From positions 186,001-250,000 of the forward strand of contig CAVXUW010000004.1 of assembly GCA_963765105.1 (NCBI GenBank): a stretch of DNA of 64,000 nucleotides, written 5' to 3'. This stretch comes from CALMEC01 sp963765105 (GTDB lineage Bacteria > Actinomycetota > Thermoleophilia > Miltoncostaeales > Miltoncostaeaceae). The notes beneath the pieces were generated by a model. The model made no database searches and was not told where the DNA came from. It saw nothing but the letters and a program-made list of their open reading frames with translations. Below are positions 24,078-32,974 of this stretch, in pieces. How positions within the stretch are numbered: the first letter of the stretch is position 1; each line of letters opens with the position of its first letter. Made by a program: the position numbers and the translations under genes.

Positions 24078-26243
24078 ATGACTCTCTCCCCTCAACGTCT
24101 CGCTCGCGCATCTGCGGAGCATCCCAAGCGGGTTCTCGCCCTCTGGGGTATCGCCATTGTCGCCGCGATGGCAGCTATCGCGCTGCTGCTTTCGGATGTG
24201 CTGAGCCCCGCGCAAACGTTCGTCGGTAAGCCCGAAGCCATTCGCGCCGCCGACGGCATTCAACAGGTCTCTGGCTCCCCCGAGACCGTTGTTGAACAAG
24301 TCGTCCTGACGACCAAAGCCGGCACGTTTGCCGACGCCGGTCCGTCCGCAGCGGCAACGGCACTGGCCGCAAAGATCTCGCAGCTCGGTCCCACCATCGT
24401 GACCTCCGCGTCGCCGCCGTCGAGCTCCCCCACCCTCATCTCGAAGAGTGGTACCACCGCGGTCATCCCCGTGGTCATGGCCGGGGACATCAACGACGCC
24501 CGTGAGAACGTCGAAAAGGTGCTCGCCGAAGTGACCGCGGCCGACGGCAAAGCCGGTATCACCGCACAAGCAACTGGCCTCACCTCAATCGAAGATGGAA
24601 TCAACAAGACGTCGGAGAACGACCTCAAGAAGGGCGAGGGCATTGGCATTTCCGTGGCCCTCATCATCTTGCTGTTCGTGTTCGGTGCCCTGGTCGCCGC
24701 AAGCCTGCCCCTCATTCTTGGTCTTGTGGCGATCGTGATGGCGCTCGGCCTGACGGCGCTCATCGGCCAGTTCGGCGACCTGTCGTTCTTCGTCTCGAAC
24801 ATGATCACCATGATGGGCCTGGCCGTGGGTATCGACTACGCCCTCTTCATCGTTAGCCGCTACCGCGAGGAACGGGCGGCAGGCGTCGAGAAGCTCGACG
24901 CTATCGAGAAGGCCGGAGCAACATCCGGCCGGGCCGTCTTCTTTTCCGGCATGACCGTCGTCGTCGCGCTCGTCGGAATGCTGATCGTCCCGATGTCGGT
25001 GTTCGTCAGCCTCGCCCTCGGCGCAATCTTGGCCGTACTGTCCGCCGTGGCTGCCGCCATGACCCTCCTCCCCGCGCTGTTGTCGATCTTTGGCGACCGC
25101 ATCGAGAAGGGCACGATCATCCCCCGACGATTCCGTCGCGAACGCACCGAAGCCGGCATGTGGGGCCGCATCGTGGGCGCGGTCACCCGTCGCCCCTGGA
25201 TAAGCGCGTTCGCCGCGACGGCCCTGCTGGTCACTGCTGCCATCCCGTACTTGGACATCAACACCGGCGCCGCCGGCGTGTCGTCATTGCCCTCCGACCT
25301 GTCGGCCCGACAGGCGTACGAAACACTGCAGCGCGACTTCTCCGTGGGAGACATCGCACCCGCCCGTCTACCCATTGTCGGTGACCCGAACTCCACGGCG
25401 AATCAGGCCGAGATCACCACAATCACCTCAGCCATCGCCGGCGACACGGTCCTCGGCAAGCCGTTCGTCGAACCCGGCGCGACAGCGACGGGTGGTGTAC
25501 TGCAGATCCCGATGAACGCCGATTCCACCAGCCCCGAGGCCAATGCGGCGGTCGAACGGCTGCGAGCGGTGACGGACCTCCCCGTGGGAGGTGCCGCATC
25601 GCAGAATGCCGACTACTTCGAGATCTCCGACAAGTACTTGCCAATTGTGGTGGGGATCGTTCTGGCCCTGTCGTTCCTGATCTTGCTCATCGCGTTTCGC
25701 TCGATCGTCGTCCCATTCGTGGCGATCGTGCTCAACCTGCTGTCGGTGGGCGCGGCGTTTGGCCTGGTCACCCTCGTCAGCCAGAAGGGCATCGGCGCCG
25801 GGTTCTTCGGTTTCCAACAGGTCGACACCGTCGAAGCGTGGATCCCAATCTTCCTGTTTGCCGTCTTGTTCGGCCTCTCGATGGATTACCACGTGTTCCT
25901 GCTCTCACGCATCCGTGAGCGATTCCTCGAGACCGGCGACAACGTCGGTTCGATCACCCACGGCATCAGCTCGAGTGGCCGACTCATCACCGGAGCCGCG
26001 CTCATCATGGTGGCGGTGTTCGGCGGTTTCGCCCTCGGCGACCTCGTGATGTTCCAGCAGATGGGCTTTGGGCTCGGTGCCGCCGTCCTTATCGACGCCA
26101 CCATCGTGCGAGGAGTGCTCCTCCCCGCCACGATGAAGCTCCTGGGACGCGCCAACTGGTACCTACCGAAGGCACTGCACTGGCTTCCCAATGTGTCGAT
26201 CGAGGGACCGCCGAAAGCCAGCACCAGTCAAATTCCCGCGTAG
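24078..26243 (+). CDS. MMPL/RND family exporter
   Basis: The product has 721 residues, with about 12 membrane helices in two repeats, each with one helix, a large outer loop and five helices. Residues such as GLAVGIDYALFIVSRYREE and FGLSMDYHVFLLSRIRE are the conserved MMPL helix 4/10 motifs carrying the proton-relay Asp-Tyr pairs. It would export lipids or toxic hydrophobic compounds using the proton gradient. The ATG at 24078 has TAGGAG about 10 bases upstream. TetR control is likely from the palindrome before it. A terminator-type hairpin follows the gene. Confidence 0.93.
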   Translation: MTLSPQRLARASAEHPKRVLALWGIAIVAAMAAIALLLSDVLSPAQTFVGKPEAIRAADGIQQVSGSPETVVEQVVLTTKAGTFADAGPSAAATALAAKISQLGPTIVTSASPPSSSPTLISKSGTTAVIPVVMAGDINDARENVEKVLAEVTAADGKAGITAQATGLTSIEDGINKTSENDLKKGEGIGISVALIILLFVFGALVAASLPLILGLVAIVMALGLTALIGQFGDLSFFVSNMITMMGLAVGIDYALFIVSRYREERAAGVEKLDAIEKAGATSGRAVFFSGMTVVVALVGMLIVPMSVFVSLALGAILAVLSAVAAAMTLLPALLSIFGDRIEKGTIIPRRFRRERTEAGMWGRIVGAVTRRPWISAFAATALLVTAAIPYLDINTGAAGVSSLPSDLSARQAYETLQRDFSVGDIAPARLPIVGDPNSTANQAEITTITSAIAGDTVLGKPFVEPGATATGGVLQIPMNADSTSPEANAAVERLRAVTDLPVGGAASQNADYFEISDKYLPIVVGIVLALSFLILLIAFRSIVVPFVAIVLNLLSVGAAFGLVTLVSQKGIGAGFFGFQQVDTVEAWIPIFLFAVLFGLSMDYHVFLLSRIRERFLETGDNVGSITHGISSSGRLITGAALIMVAVFGGFALGDLVMFQQMGFGLGAAVLIDATIVRGVLLPATMKLLGRANWYLPKALHWLPNVSIEGPPKASTSQIPA

Positions 26244-26255
26244 GACGCGCGGTGC

Positions 26256-26291
26256 GGTGAGCTCCCGGTCTCTGCGGACGGGGAGCTCACC
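26256..26291. terminator. Bidirectional hairpin between mmpL-type gene and comEC
   Basis: GGTGAGCTCCC (26256-26266) pairs with GGGAGCTCACC (26281-26291), an 11-bp perfect stem with a 14-base loop, in the 99-base gap between two converging genes. Confidence 0.75.
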
Positions 26292-26342
26292 CCGGCGGTC
26301 CACGATGCGTCGTTACTCGCACGCCCACGCCTGTCTCCTGAC

Positions 26343-28640
26343 TCACGGATCTCGGGAGCGATCGGCCTCAACCGTCACGTCACCCTCCCGGTCGGTGCGC
26401 TCCACCACGGTGGCCGATGCGGCAAGCGCGTCGAGGGTCTCCGACCGCGGATGGCCGAAGCTATTGCCCGCCCCTGCGGAGATGATTCCGCTGGCGGGAC
26501 GCAGTCGGCGGAGAAGGCCAGGCAGGCCCGGGTCGTCCGAACCATGGTGTGAGACCTTCAGCACGTCAACGGGACCGAGAAGAAGACGGGCGAGTACCTG
26601 GCTTTCGGCATCCCCCGGCAACAGGGCCGAAAGTCCCGGCGCTTCTGCGCGCAGAACAAGGCTGGAGTCGTTGAGGTCCTCAACACGTACGTCGGCCGGT
26701 GGCCACAGCACATCGAGCCGCCACACGTCGACGGTGATCTGATCGCCGGGTACGACGCGCCGCACCGGAGTGCGGTTCGTGCGTGCGAGCCCTTCGACGC
26801 CGGGCATTGAGCGAGCAAGAGCGATCTCGCGAACCGTGAACTCCCTCAGGACGGCGGAGACCCCGCCCGTGTGATCGCGATGGTCGTGCGTCACAACCAG
26901 AACGTCGATGCGGCGCACCCCCGCGCGACGCAGCGCTCGTACCACCGGGGCCCCGTCTCCCTCTGCGTCGGGAGGCCCGGCGTCGATCACAACAGCCGCC
27001 CCCGCCGGCGATCGCAGCAGGATGGCGTCGCCCTGCCCGACATCGAGGGCGGTCACCGCCGCGCCCCTCGGCCAGGGAGTGGGTTGGGCCGGCGTCGGAA
27101 CGACAACCATCGCCAGGGCCACCGCAATTGCCGCCCACGCCGTTCCGATGGCCCGGCGTCGCACGGTCGACCGGCGACGGGGCACTTTCCGCAACCCCAA
27201 AATCGCTGCGCCGATGCCCACAGCGACCGCGGCCCCGATGATCCCGAACCAGGATGGCAGCGTCACACTTGCCCCCGGAAGCGCAGCCGCCGCATGTGAG
27301 AGGCCAATGAGGACGATGGCTCCGAGCCCGGCGCACCATCCCAGCGCCACCCCAAGCGGGGTAATGAGCGCACCCGTAACGATGCCCGCCAACGACACGA
27401 CCACAACAGGTGCCGCCAACGGAACGGCGACGACGTTCACGATCAGGCCCACAATTGACAACTCCCCAAAGTTGCCGATCACCGCGGGTGCCGTCGCAAT
27501 GCTCGCCGCGGCGGCCTGAGCAGCAAATGCGGCGACCCTCTTTGGGAGCCAACCTCCCATCCAGTCCTCGATCGGCCGGGCAATGGTAATGAGTCCGACA
27601 ACAGCGCAAAACGACAGGTGGAGGCCGGGGTCGAAGATGGCCCGGGGTTGGTGGATGAGGATGGCCGCCAGCCCCACGAGCAGCAGGTACCACCGGTCGA
27701 TGGATCGCGAGCGCAGTTGGCATGCCAAGCCGAGGAGGCCGACGACGGCGGCGCGCACAACGGACGGTCCACCGTCGCACATCACCCAGTAGACGACGAT
27801 CACACCAACGCTGACAATGGCGGCGGTGCGTCGCCGTAGACCGACCGCAAGCAGCAGTGCGAACACCGCGCCGGAGACGATGACAATGTTCTGGCCGGAC
27901 ACCGCGAGAAGATGGGAGATGCCCGCGTCGCGAAACGCCTCCTCCGTGTCGTCGCTGAGCTCCCCGCCACCTCCGAAGGTCATGCCGCGAACCAACTCGC
28001 GCACGTCACCGTCGTGGCCGCGACCCGCACCGTCGTGGGCAACGTTGCGCAGATCGTCTCTCACACCCACCACACCACCGCGCGTCCCCACGACATGAAG
28101 GGTACGAAGACGCAGGCGCCCCGTGATCGCGTTGCGGGCAAGGTAGCGTCGCCACCACGAGGGTGACCCCACCGCAGTGGCCGGCGCAACCGTCCCGGCC
28201 ACGCGCAACCGGTGGCCCCATCGGATGGTGGTGGTGTCGTTGGTGGGTAGGCGTGCGATGAGCCGGCTTCCCGCGGGAGGCCCGTTTCGACCCAGCGTCA
28301 CCACCCGAACGCGAAGGCTGCGCCCCGCCGCGCTCGTGGTCGGGAGTGAGTCAACGTCCACGATCCCGACGACGTCGCGGCGTTCACTCGCCACGGCGGG
28401 TTCGGTCTGAAGAATGCGTACGCTTGACCACGACATCGCCCCCACGGCCAGCGCCCCCATCATCACCGCGAGTCCGGCCACACGCCACCCGCGAGTCGCC
28501 GCCACGACAAGAGAGACCACGCTCGCCGCGAGCACCACCACGGCCATCGGGATGGCCAGTACCGGAGCAACAACCCCAACGATGAGGGCGCCCACACACA
28601 GGTGCGGCACGAACCGCAGGTGAGCGGGAGCGCGGATCAC
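26343..28640 (-). CDS. comEC: ComEC/Rec2 DNA-uptake channel with metallo-beta-lactamase domain
   Basis: The product has 765 residues. An N-terminal pair of helices is followed by the OB-like DUF4131 region, the Competence domain of many helices (GISHLLAVSGQNIVIVSG is the conserved motif) and a C-terminal beta-lactamase-like nuclease domain (LDVGQGDAILL, THDHRDHTGG, VSHHGSDDP). ComEC forms the inner-membrane pore for single-stranded DNA and is thought to degrade the other strand. I chose the GTG at 28640, 13 bases after the comEA stop; longer frames upstream overlap comEA without family similarity. With comEA it suggests DNA uptake ability, although pilus genes are not in this window. Confidence 0.92.
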   Translation of the reverse strand: MIRAPAHLRFVPHLCVGALIVGVVAPVLAIPMAVVVLAASVVSLVVAATRGWRVAGLAVMMGALAVGAMSWSSVRILQTEPAVASERRDVVGIVDVDSLPTTSAAGRSLRVRVVTLGRNGPPAGSRLIARLPTNDTTTIRWGHRLRVAGTVAPATAVGSPSWWRRYLARNAITGRLRLRTLHVVGTRGGVVGVRDDLRNVAHDGAGRGHDGDVRELVRGMTFGGGGELSDDTEEAFRDAGISHLLAVSGQNIVIVSGAVFALLLAVGLRRRTAAIVSVGVIVVYWVMCDGGPSVVRAAVVGLLGLACQLRSRSIDRWYLLLVGLAAILIHQPRAIFDPGLHLSFCAVVGLITIARPIEDWMGGWLPKRVAAFAAQAAAASIATAPAVIGNFGELSIVGLIVNVVAVPLAAPVVVVSLAGIVTGALITPLGVALGWCAGLGAIVLIGLSHAAAALPGASVTLPSWFGIIGAAVAVGIGAAILGLRKVPRRRSTVRRRAIGTAWAAIAVALAMVVVPTPAQPTPWPRGAAVTALDVGQGDAILLRSPAGAAVVIDAGPPDAEGDGAPVVRALRRAGVRRIDVLVVTHDHRDHTGGVSAVLREFTVREIALARSMPGVEGLARTNRTPVRRVVPGDQITVDVWRLDVLWPPADVRVEDLNDSSLVLRAEAPGLSALLPGDAESQVLARLLLGPVDVLKVSHHGSDDPGLPGLLRRLRPASGIISAGAGNSFGHPRSETLDALAASATVVERTDREGDVTVEADRSRDP

Positions 28641-28653
28641 ACGACGGTGGTGC

Positions 28654-29244
28654 TCAGGGAGAGACCTTGTCCCGGAGCCCGTCCAGCCGAGCCTGCCCGA
28701 TACCCGGGACGTCGAGGAGCTGATCCACCGAGGCGAACCCGCCATGTTCGTCGCGCCACGCGACAATGCGCGCCGCCAGAGTCGGCCCGATCCCATCCAG
28801 TGTGTCGAGCTGCTCCACCGTCGCCGAGGCCAGGCTGATGGGGCCGGTGGTCGCCGACACGGATGCACCGGGACCCGCCGCAGCGGCGCTCTCCGGGACA
28901 AGCACCTTGTCGCCGTCGTTCACCGGCGCGGCGAGGTTGACGCCGTCGAGGTTGGCCGCCGCTGTCGCACCACCCGCACTCTTGATGGCCTGGGCCACCC
29001 GCCCGTCGGGAGCGACGCGGTAAAGCCCCGGCTTGCGCACCGCCCCGGCCACGTGGACGAGCTTTCCGCCAGCATCGCCACGATCCCCGCCGGAACTTAC
29101 GGCACGCGCCGTCGACACACTCGTCGACGGCTGGGTGGGGGCCGGTGTGCGCGTCGTGATCCGCCATGCGAGAGCCCCCAGCGCCACCGCCAGAAGGATG
29201 TAGGCCCAGCCGGATCGCCGAAGCCACGGTCCCAGTCGTTCCAT
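28654..29244 (-). CDS. comEA: ComEA DNA receptor (SLBB plus helix-hairpin-helix)
   Basis: The product has 196 residues. It has an N-terminal membrane anchor (about 11-28), an SLBB domain (VHVAGAVRKPGLYRV, about 62-115), a short linker and a C-terminal double helix-hairpin-helix (LDTLDGIGPTLAARIVAWR and LLDVPGIGQARLDGLR). It binds double-stranded DNA outside the membrane and hands it to ComEC, encoded just downstream. The ATG at 29244 has TACGGT 6 bases upstream, fitting a leaderless transcript. Confidence 0.93.
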   Translation of the reverse strand: MERLGPWLRRSGWAYILLAVALGALAWRITTRTPAPTQPSTSVSTARAVSSGGDRGDAGGKLVHVAGAVRKPGLYRVAPDGRVAQAIKSAGGATAAANLDGVNLAAPVNDGDKVLVPESAAAAGPGASVSATTGPISLASATVEQLDTLDGIGPTLAARIVAWRDEHGGFASVDQLLDVPGIGQARLDGLRDKVSP

Positions 29245-29250
29245 GCCGTC

Positions 29251-29256
29251 ACCGTA
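29251..29256 (-). promoter_or_regulatory. Leaderless -10 box for comEA
   Basis: TACGGT on the minus strand is followed by 6 bases and the ATG at 29244. Confidence 0.5.
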
Positions 29257-29276
29257 CGAGAGGTGGCGTGACAGGT

Positions 29277-29294
29277 GGCACACGAAACTGTGCC
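29277..29294. terminator. Short hairpin after leuS
   Basis: GGCACA (29277-29282) pairs with TGTGCC (29289-29294) around a 6-base loop, 38 bases beyond the leuS stop and upstream of the comEA promoter. There is no T-run, so its role as a terminator is uncertain. Confidence 0.35.
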
Positions 29295-29331
29295 AACTGT
29301 GTGCCGTCAGTGAAAAATATTCCGCACCGAC

Positions 29332-31863
29332 TCAGCCGGTGACGATGTTCACCAACTTGTCGGCGACGACGATCACCCGCCGGATGGTGGCGCCGTCGAT
29401 CGCACCAATCACCTTTGTCGACGCGTGCGCACGCGCCGACAGCTCGTCGTCACTGAGACCGGCGGGCACCTCGAGGCGCTCCCGCAGTTTGCCGTTGACC
29501 TGAACGACGACGGTGACGTTGTCGCGCACCAGGAAGGCGGGCTCGGCTTCGGGCCAGGGGGCCTCCCACATGCGTGTCCCTCCGCCCAGCGACTCCCAGA
29601 TCTCGCTGGCCAGGTGCGGGGCGAAGACGTGCAGCAACGAGGTGACGGTCTGCGTGGCGTACCGCAGTGCCTGCTCCCCCACCGGCGAGTCATACGCGCC
29701 CTCGCCACGGCCCTTGGTGGCGTCGTTCACCAGCTCCTGAATGGCGGAGATGGCGGTGTGGAAGGAGAAACGCTCGCCGATGTCGTCGGTGACCTTCGCG
29801 ATGGTCGCCTCGGCTTTACGCACCAGATCGCGTGCCGCGGGCGCGTTGGCGACGGCGGCGGCGGTGGGTCGGTCGACCATGCCCCCGTCCTGACCCATCG
29901 CCAGGCGCCATACCCGATCGAGAAATCGACGTTGGCCCTCCACGCCGTTGTCGGACCACTCGGCATCGTCAGCCGCAGGGCCCATGAAAAGGATGTACAG
30001 CCGCAGCGTGTCGGCTCCGAACCGCGCGATGATGTCGTCGGGCGGCACCACGTTGCCCTTGTTCTTGCTCATCTTCGCGCCCTGGTAATAAATCATCCCT
30101 TGCGTGAACAGGCGCGCAAACGGCTCCGAAAAGCCCACGTAACCCAGGTCGTACAGCACCTTCGTGAAGAAGCGGGCGTAGAGCAGATGGAGGATGGCGT
30201 GTTCCACCCCGCCGATGTACTGGTCCACCGGGAGCCAGTAGTCGACCACCTCCCGCTCGAACGCCGCCCCGGACAGGTGCGGCGCCGTGTACCGCAGGAA
30301 GTACCACGACGAGTCGACGAACGTGTCCATCGTGTCGGTGTCGCGGCGGGCCGGGCCGCCACAGGCGGGGCACCCCGTCGTGACGAACTCGGCGTTCGCG
30401 GCGATGGGGCTCTGCCCCTTGGGGGCGTAGTCGTCGACCTCGGGAAGAAGCACCGGCAGCTGGTCGTCCGGCACGGCGACGGGACCGCATGTGTCGCAAT
30501 GGACGATGGGGATCGGCGCGCCCCAGTAGCGCTGACGTGAGATGAGCCAGTCGCGCAGGCGGTAGCCCACGGTGGCCTCCCCCGTTCCCTGCTCGGCCAA
30601 CCACGTGGCGATCGCCGTCTTCGCCTCGGCCACGCCCAGGCCGTCGAGGAATCCCGAGTTGACGATTTGACCGTCGCCCGGCTCGGCGGCCTCGACGGGA
30701 GCGTCGGCATCGGAACCGTCGGCGCTCACCACGCGGCGCACCGGCAAGCCGTACTGGGTGGCAAAGGCGAAGTCGCGCTCGTCGTGACCGGGCACGGCCA
30801 TCACGGCGCCGGTGCCGTAGTCCATCAGCACGTAGTCGGCCACCCAGAGCGGCAGCAGCTCGCCATTGACGGGGTTCACGACGTGACGCCCAGTAAACAC
30901 ACCGGACTTCGGTCGGTCCGTGGCGCTGCGCTCGGCGATATCGGCGCGGGATGCCGCCCGCACGTACTCGGTGACCACCGCCTCCTCGTCGCGTCCCGCA
31001 AGGAGTCGTGGCACGAGCGGGTGCTCGGGGGCCAGCAGGAAAAACGTTGCGCCGAACAAGGTGTCGGGACGCGTGGTGAAGACCGGGATCTCATGCGCAC
31101 CGTCGTCAGTGGTGAACGTGACGCGCGCACCCTCGGATCGGCCGATCCAGTTGCGCTGCATGGTGAGCACACGGTCGGGCCAGTCGACCAAGAGGTCCAT
31201 GTCGTCAAGCAGGCGCTGGGCATAGTCGGTGATGCGCAAGAACCATTGGGAGAGCTGTCGCAACTCCACTTGCGAGCCGCAACGGTCGCAGGCCCCGTCG
31301 ATTACCTGCTCGTTGGCCAGCACCGTCTGGTCGACCGGGCACCAGTTGACCGCCGCCTCGCGCCGCTCGGCCAGCCCTTTCTCGAACATGCGAAGGAACA
31401 GCCACTGCGTCCACGTGTAGTACTCGGGGTCGCAGGTGGCGATCTCCGTGTCCCAATCGATCGACACGCCCAGGCCTTTGAGCTGTTCACGAATGCGAGC
31501 GATGTTGCGGTGAGTGACCACGGCGGGCGGCTCGCCCGTGCGGATTGCCGCGTTCTCGGCCGGCAGGCCGAAGGCGTCGTAGCCCATGGGGTGAAACACC
31601 GACCAGCCCTGGCGACGGCGAAAGAGCGCCACCACGTCGCCCATCGTGTAGTTCTTGACGTGCCCCATGTGGATCTCACCTGAGGGGTACGGCAGCATCT
31701 CCAACACGTAGGCTTTGGGGCGGTCGGGGACGTTTGCGTCCTCACCGTCACGGGAAACCGGCTCGGCGTGAAACGCCTTTTCGGCATCCCATGTGGCCTG
31801 CCACTTTGCTTCCACAGCCGTGGGGTCGTAACGTTCGGAACGTATGGAGTCAGGGGTCGACAT
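29332..31863 (-). CDS. leuS: Leucyl-tRNA synthetase
   Basis: The product has 843 residues, normal for bacterial LeuRS. HIGH appears as GEIHMGHVKNYTMGD and KMSKS as AKMSKNKGNVV. The editing domain (CP1) includes VFTTRPDTLFGATF, and the zinc/insert region CDTCGPVAVP. The C-terminal tRNA-binding domain is complete. The ATG at 31863 follows TATACT by 9 bases and lies in the 38-base gap before a divergent GNAT gene, so the two promoters overlap. Confidence 0.97.
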   Translation of the reverse strand: MSTPDSIRSERYDPTAVEAKWQATWDAEKAFHAEPVSRDGEDANVPDRPKAYVLEMLPYPSGEIHMGHVKNYTMGDVVALFRRRQGWSVFHPMGYDAFGLPAENAAIRTGEPPAVVTHRNIARIREQLKGLGVSIDWDTEIATCDPEYYTWTQWLFLRMFEKGLAERREAAVNWCPVDQTVLANEQVIDGACDRCGSQVELRQLSQWFLRITDYAQRLLDDMDLLVDWPDRVLTMQRNWIGRSEGARVTFTTDDGAHEIPVFTTRPDTLFGATFFLLAPEHPLVPRLLAGRDEEAVVTEYVRAASRADIAERSATDRPKSGVFTGRHVVNPVNGELLPLWVADYVLMDYGTGAVMAVPGHDERDFAFATQYGLPVRRVVSADGSDADAPVEAAEPGDGQIVNSGFLDGLGVAEAKTAIATWLAEQGTGEATVGYRLRDWLISRQRYWGAPIPIVHCDTCGPVAVPDDQLPVLLPEVDDYAPKGQSPIAANAEFVTTGCPACGGPARRDTDTMDTFVDSSWYFLRYTAPHLSGAAFEREVVDYWLPVDQYIGGVEHAILHLLYARFFTKVLYDLGYVGFSEPFARLFTQGMIYYQGAKMSKNKGNVVPPDDIIARFGADTLRLYILFMGPAADDAEWSDNGVEGQRRFLDRVWRLAMGQDGGMVDRPTAAAVANAPAARDLVRKAEATIAKVTDDIGERFSFHTAISAIQELVNDATKGRGEGAYDSPVGEQALRYATQTVTSLLHVFAPHLASEIWESLGGGTRMWEAPWPEAEPAFLVRDNVTVVVQVNGKLRERLEVPAGLSDDELSARAHASTKVIGAIDGATIRRVIVVADKLVNIVTG

Positions 31864-31872
31864 CGGCGAGCG

Positions 31873-31878
31873 AGTATA
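31873..31878 (-). promoter_or_regulatory. -10 box for leuS in a divergent promoter region
   Basis: TATACT on the minus strand ends 9 bases before the leuS ATG, so the leader is about 0-3 bases. The same AT-rich core gives TATATC on the plus strand (31875-31880), a possible -10 for the divergent GNAT gene. Confidence 0.5.
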
Positions 31879-31901
31879 TCGACGGGTTCTGGTGGCCTGA
31901 C

Positions 31902-32333
31902 GTGGCAACCCTCCGTCCCAGCGCTGTCATTCAACCGGCCGAGCTCGACACGCACTTCGCGGGGATCCTCGGGCTCTACCGGGCTCATGGCTGGATTCAC
32001 GGAAACCATCCCGACCGGCTGCGCACCGCCATTTCGTGCTCGTCGACGTCACTCGTGGCGTTGGAGAACGACGAGGTCATCGGCTTTGCCCGAGCACTGT
32101 CGGACGAGGCGTTCGCCGTTTACATCGCCGACATCCTGGTGCGACCCGACCGTCAACGGCGCGGCATCGGCAGCGCCATCTTCGACGCGATGCTCGACCG
32201 GTACCCCATCGAGACCTTCCACCACCAGGTGCTCGTCTCGGAACGCGGCGCCGAAGGCTTCTACCGCCGCCACGGCCTGATGCCAGTCTCGGCCTACGGC
32301 CTCACCGCCTTCATCCGCTCGCGCGACACCTAG
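31902..32333 (+). CDS. GNAT family N-acetyltransferase
   Basis: The product has 143 residues, a single GNAT fold. The acetyl-CoA binding motif is DILVRPDRQRRGIGSAIFDAML (motif A, R/Q-x-x-G-x-G/A). The last part ERGAEGFYRRHGLMPVSAYGLTAFI is the typical C-terminal strand and helix. Substrate unknown; family members acetylate amines, antibiotics or protein N-termini. I chose the GTG at 31902; longer frames run into leuS on the other strand. It converges with a small HTH gene, their stops overlapping by four bases. Confidence 0.85.
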   Translation: MATLRPSAVIQPAELDTHFAGILGLYRAHGWIHGNHPDRLRTAISCSSTSLVALENDEVIGFARALSDEAFAVYIADILVRPDRQRRGIGSAIFDAMLDRYPIETFHHQVLVSERGAEGFYRRHGLMPVSAYGLTAFIRSRDT

Positions 32334-32548
32334 CGCTCGACGATCCCCAGCTCCTGCGCGATCGCCCCCATGCGGTCGGATGTGTCGAGCTGGGCTTCCT
32401 GGACGATCTGGTCCATCACCGACGCCAAACCGCGCTCCGAAAGGCCGAGCCGCTTCGCGATCCGGCGGTCGGACACTCCGTCGCGCATCAGCTCGCGAAC
32501 ACGTCGAACGGTCACACCCCCGCGCGCCTCTGAGCCCTCGGCGTCCAT
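32330..32548 (-). CDS. Small helix-turn-helix protein behind the toxin/immunity pair
   Basis: The product has 72 residues. Residues ~14-47 (VRRVRELMRDGVSDRRIAKRLGLSERGLASVMDQIV) fit a LuxR/resolvase-like HTH; the rest is a short acidic helix. It is probably a DNA-binding regulator or an adaptor. It follows the immunity gene by 12 bases, so it is likely in the same operon. An in-frame GTG one codon upstream (32551) is an equal alternative. Its targets are unknown; control of the cassette itself is an inference. Confidence 0.65.
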   Translation of the reverse strand: MDAEGSEARGGVTVRRVRELMRDGVSDRRIAKRLGLSERGLASVMDQIVQEAQLDTSDRMGAIAQELGIVER

Positions 32549-32560
32549 CACCTCGAAATA

Positions 32561-32974
32561 CTACCCCTCAGACAGCGGGTCTTCTGCACGACGAAAATCC
32601 TCGCGGAAATCGTCTCCCACGCTCAGCGGCACACGGTAGTACCACCAGCTTCTCTGCTCGGTCCAAACCCGACTACGCTCGTCGCCCCACAGGCAGCGGC
32701 CCAGCGAGCGTGAGGCGAGCCGCATCCGCTGATCGGCGTCACGCATCCGATCGATCAGCGAGCCGTCAGGCTCCGGGAAACGTGTGAGCACGTCGTTGAG
32801 TATCTGACGCCCGTCCAGGTCGTTGAGGTACTCGTCGAGAGTCGCGTCGTAGCCGCCCTCAACCTCGCCAACCGTTCGCTCCCACCGCTCCACCAAACCG
32901 CCAATCCCGCCGTCGACGACAAAGTCCGGGCAGCCGCGCTGGCCGAGGTAGTCACGCACGAGGTCGCGGTTCAT
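32561..32974 (-). CDS. Probable immunity protein for the adjacent secreted RNase toxin
   Basis: The product has 137 residues, soluble, acidic and Trp/Asp-rich, with no signal peptide. The stretch LVERWERTVGEVEGGYDATLDEYLNDLDGRQIL and the ending RSWWYYRVPL resemble, from memory, small proteins encoded right after BECR-type toxin genes in bacteria. Its ATG overlaps the toxin stop in ATGA, so the two are made together, as expected for a cytoplasmic protector. No other function was recognised. The assignment rests on gene order, size, charge and recalled similarity, not on a search. Confidence 0.6.
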   Translation of the reverse strand: MNRDLVRDYLGQRGCPDFVVDGGIGGLVERWERTVGEVEGGYDATLDEYLNDLDGRQILNDVLTRFPEPDGSLIDRMRDADQRMRLASRSLGRCLWGDERSRVWTEQRSWWYYRVPLSVGDDFREDFRRAEDPLSEG

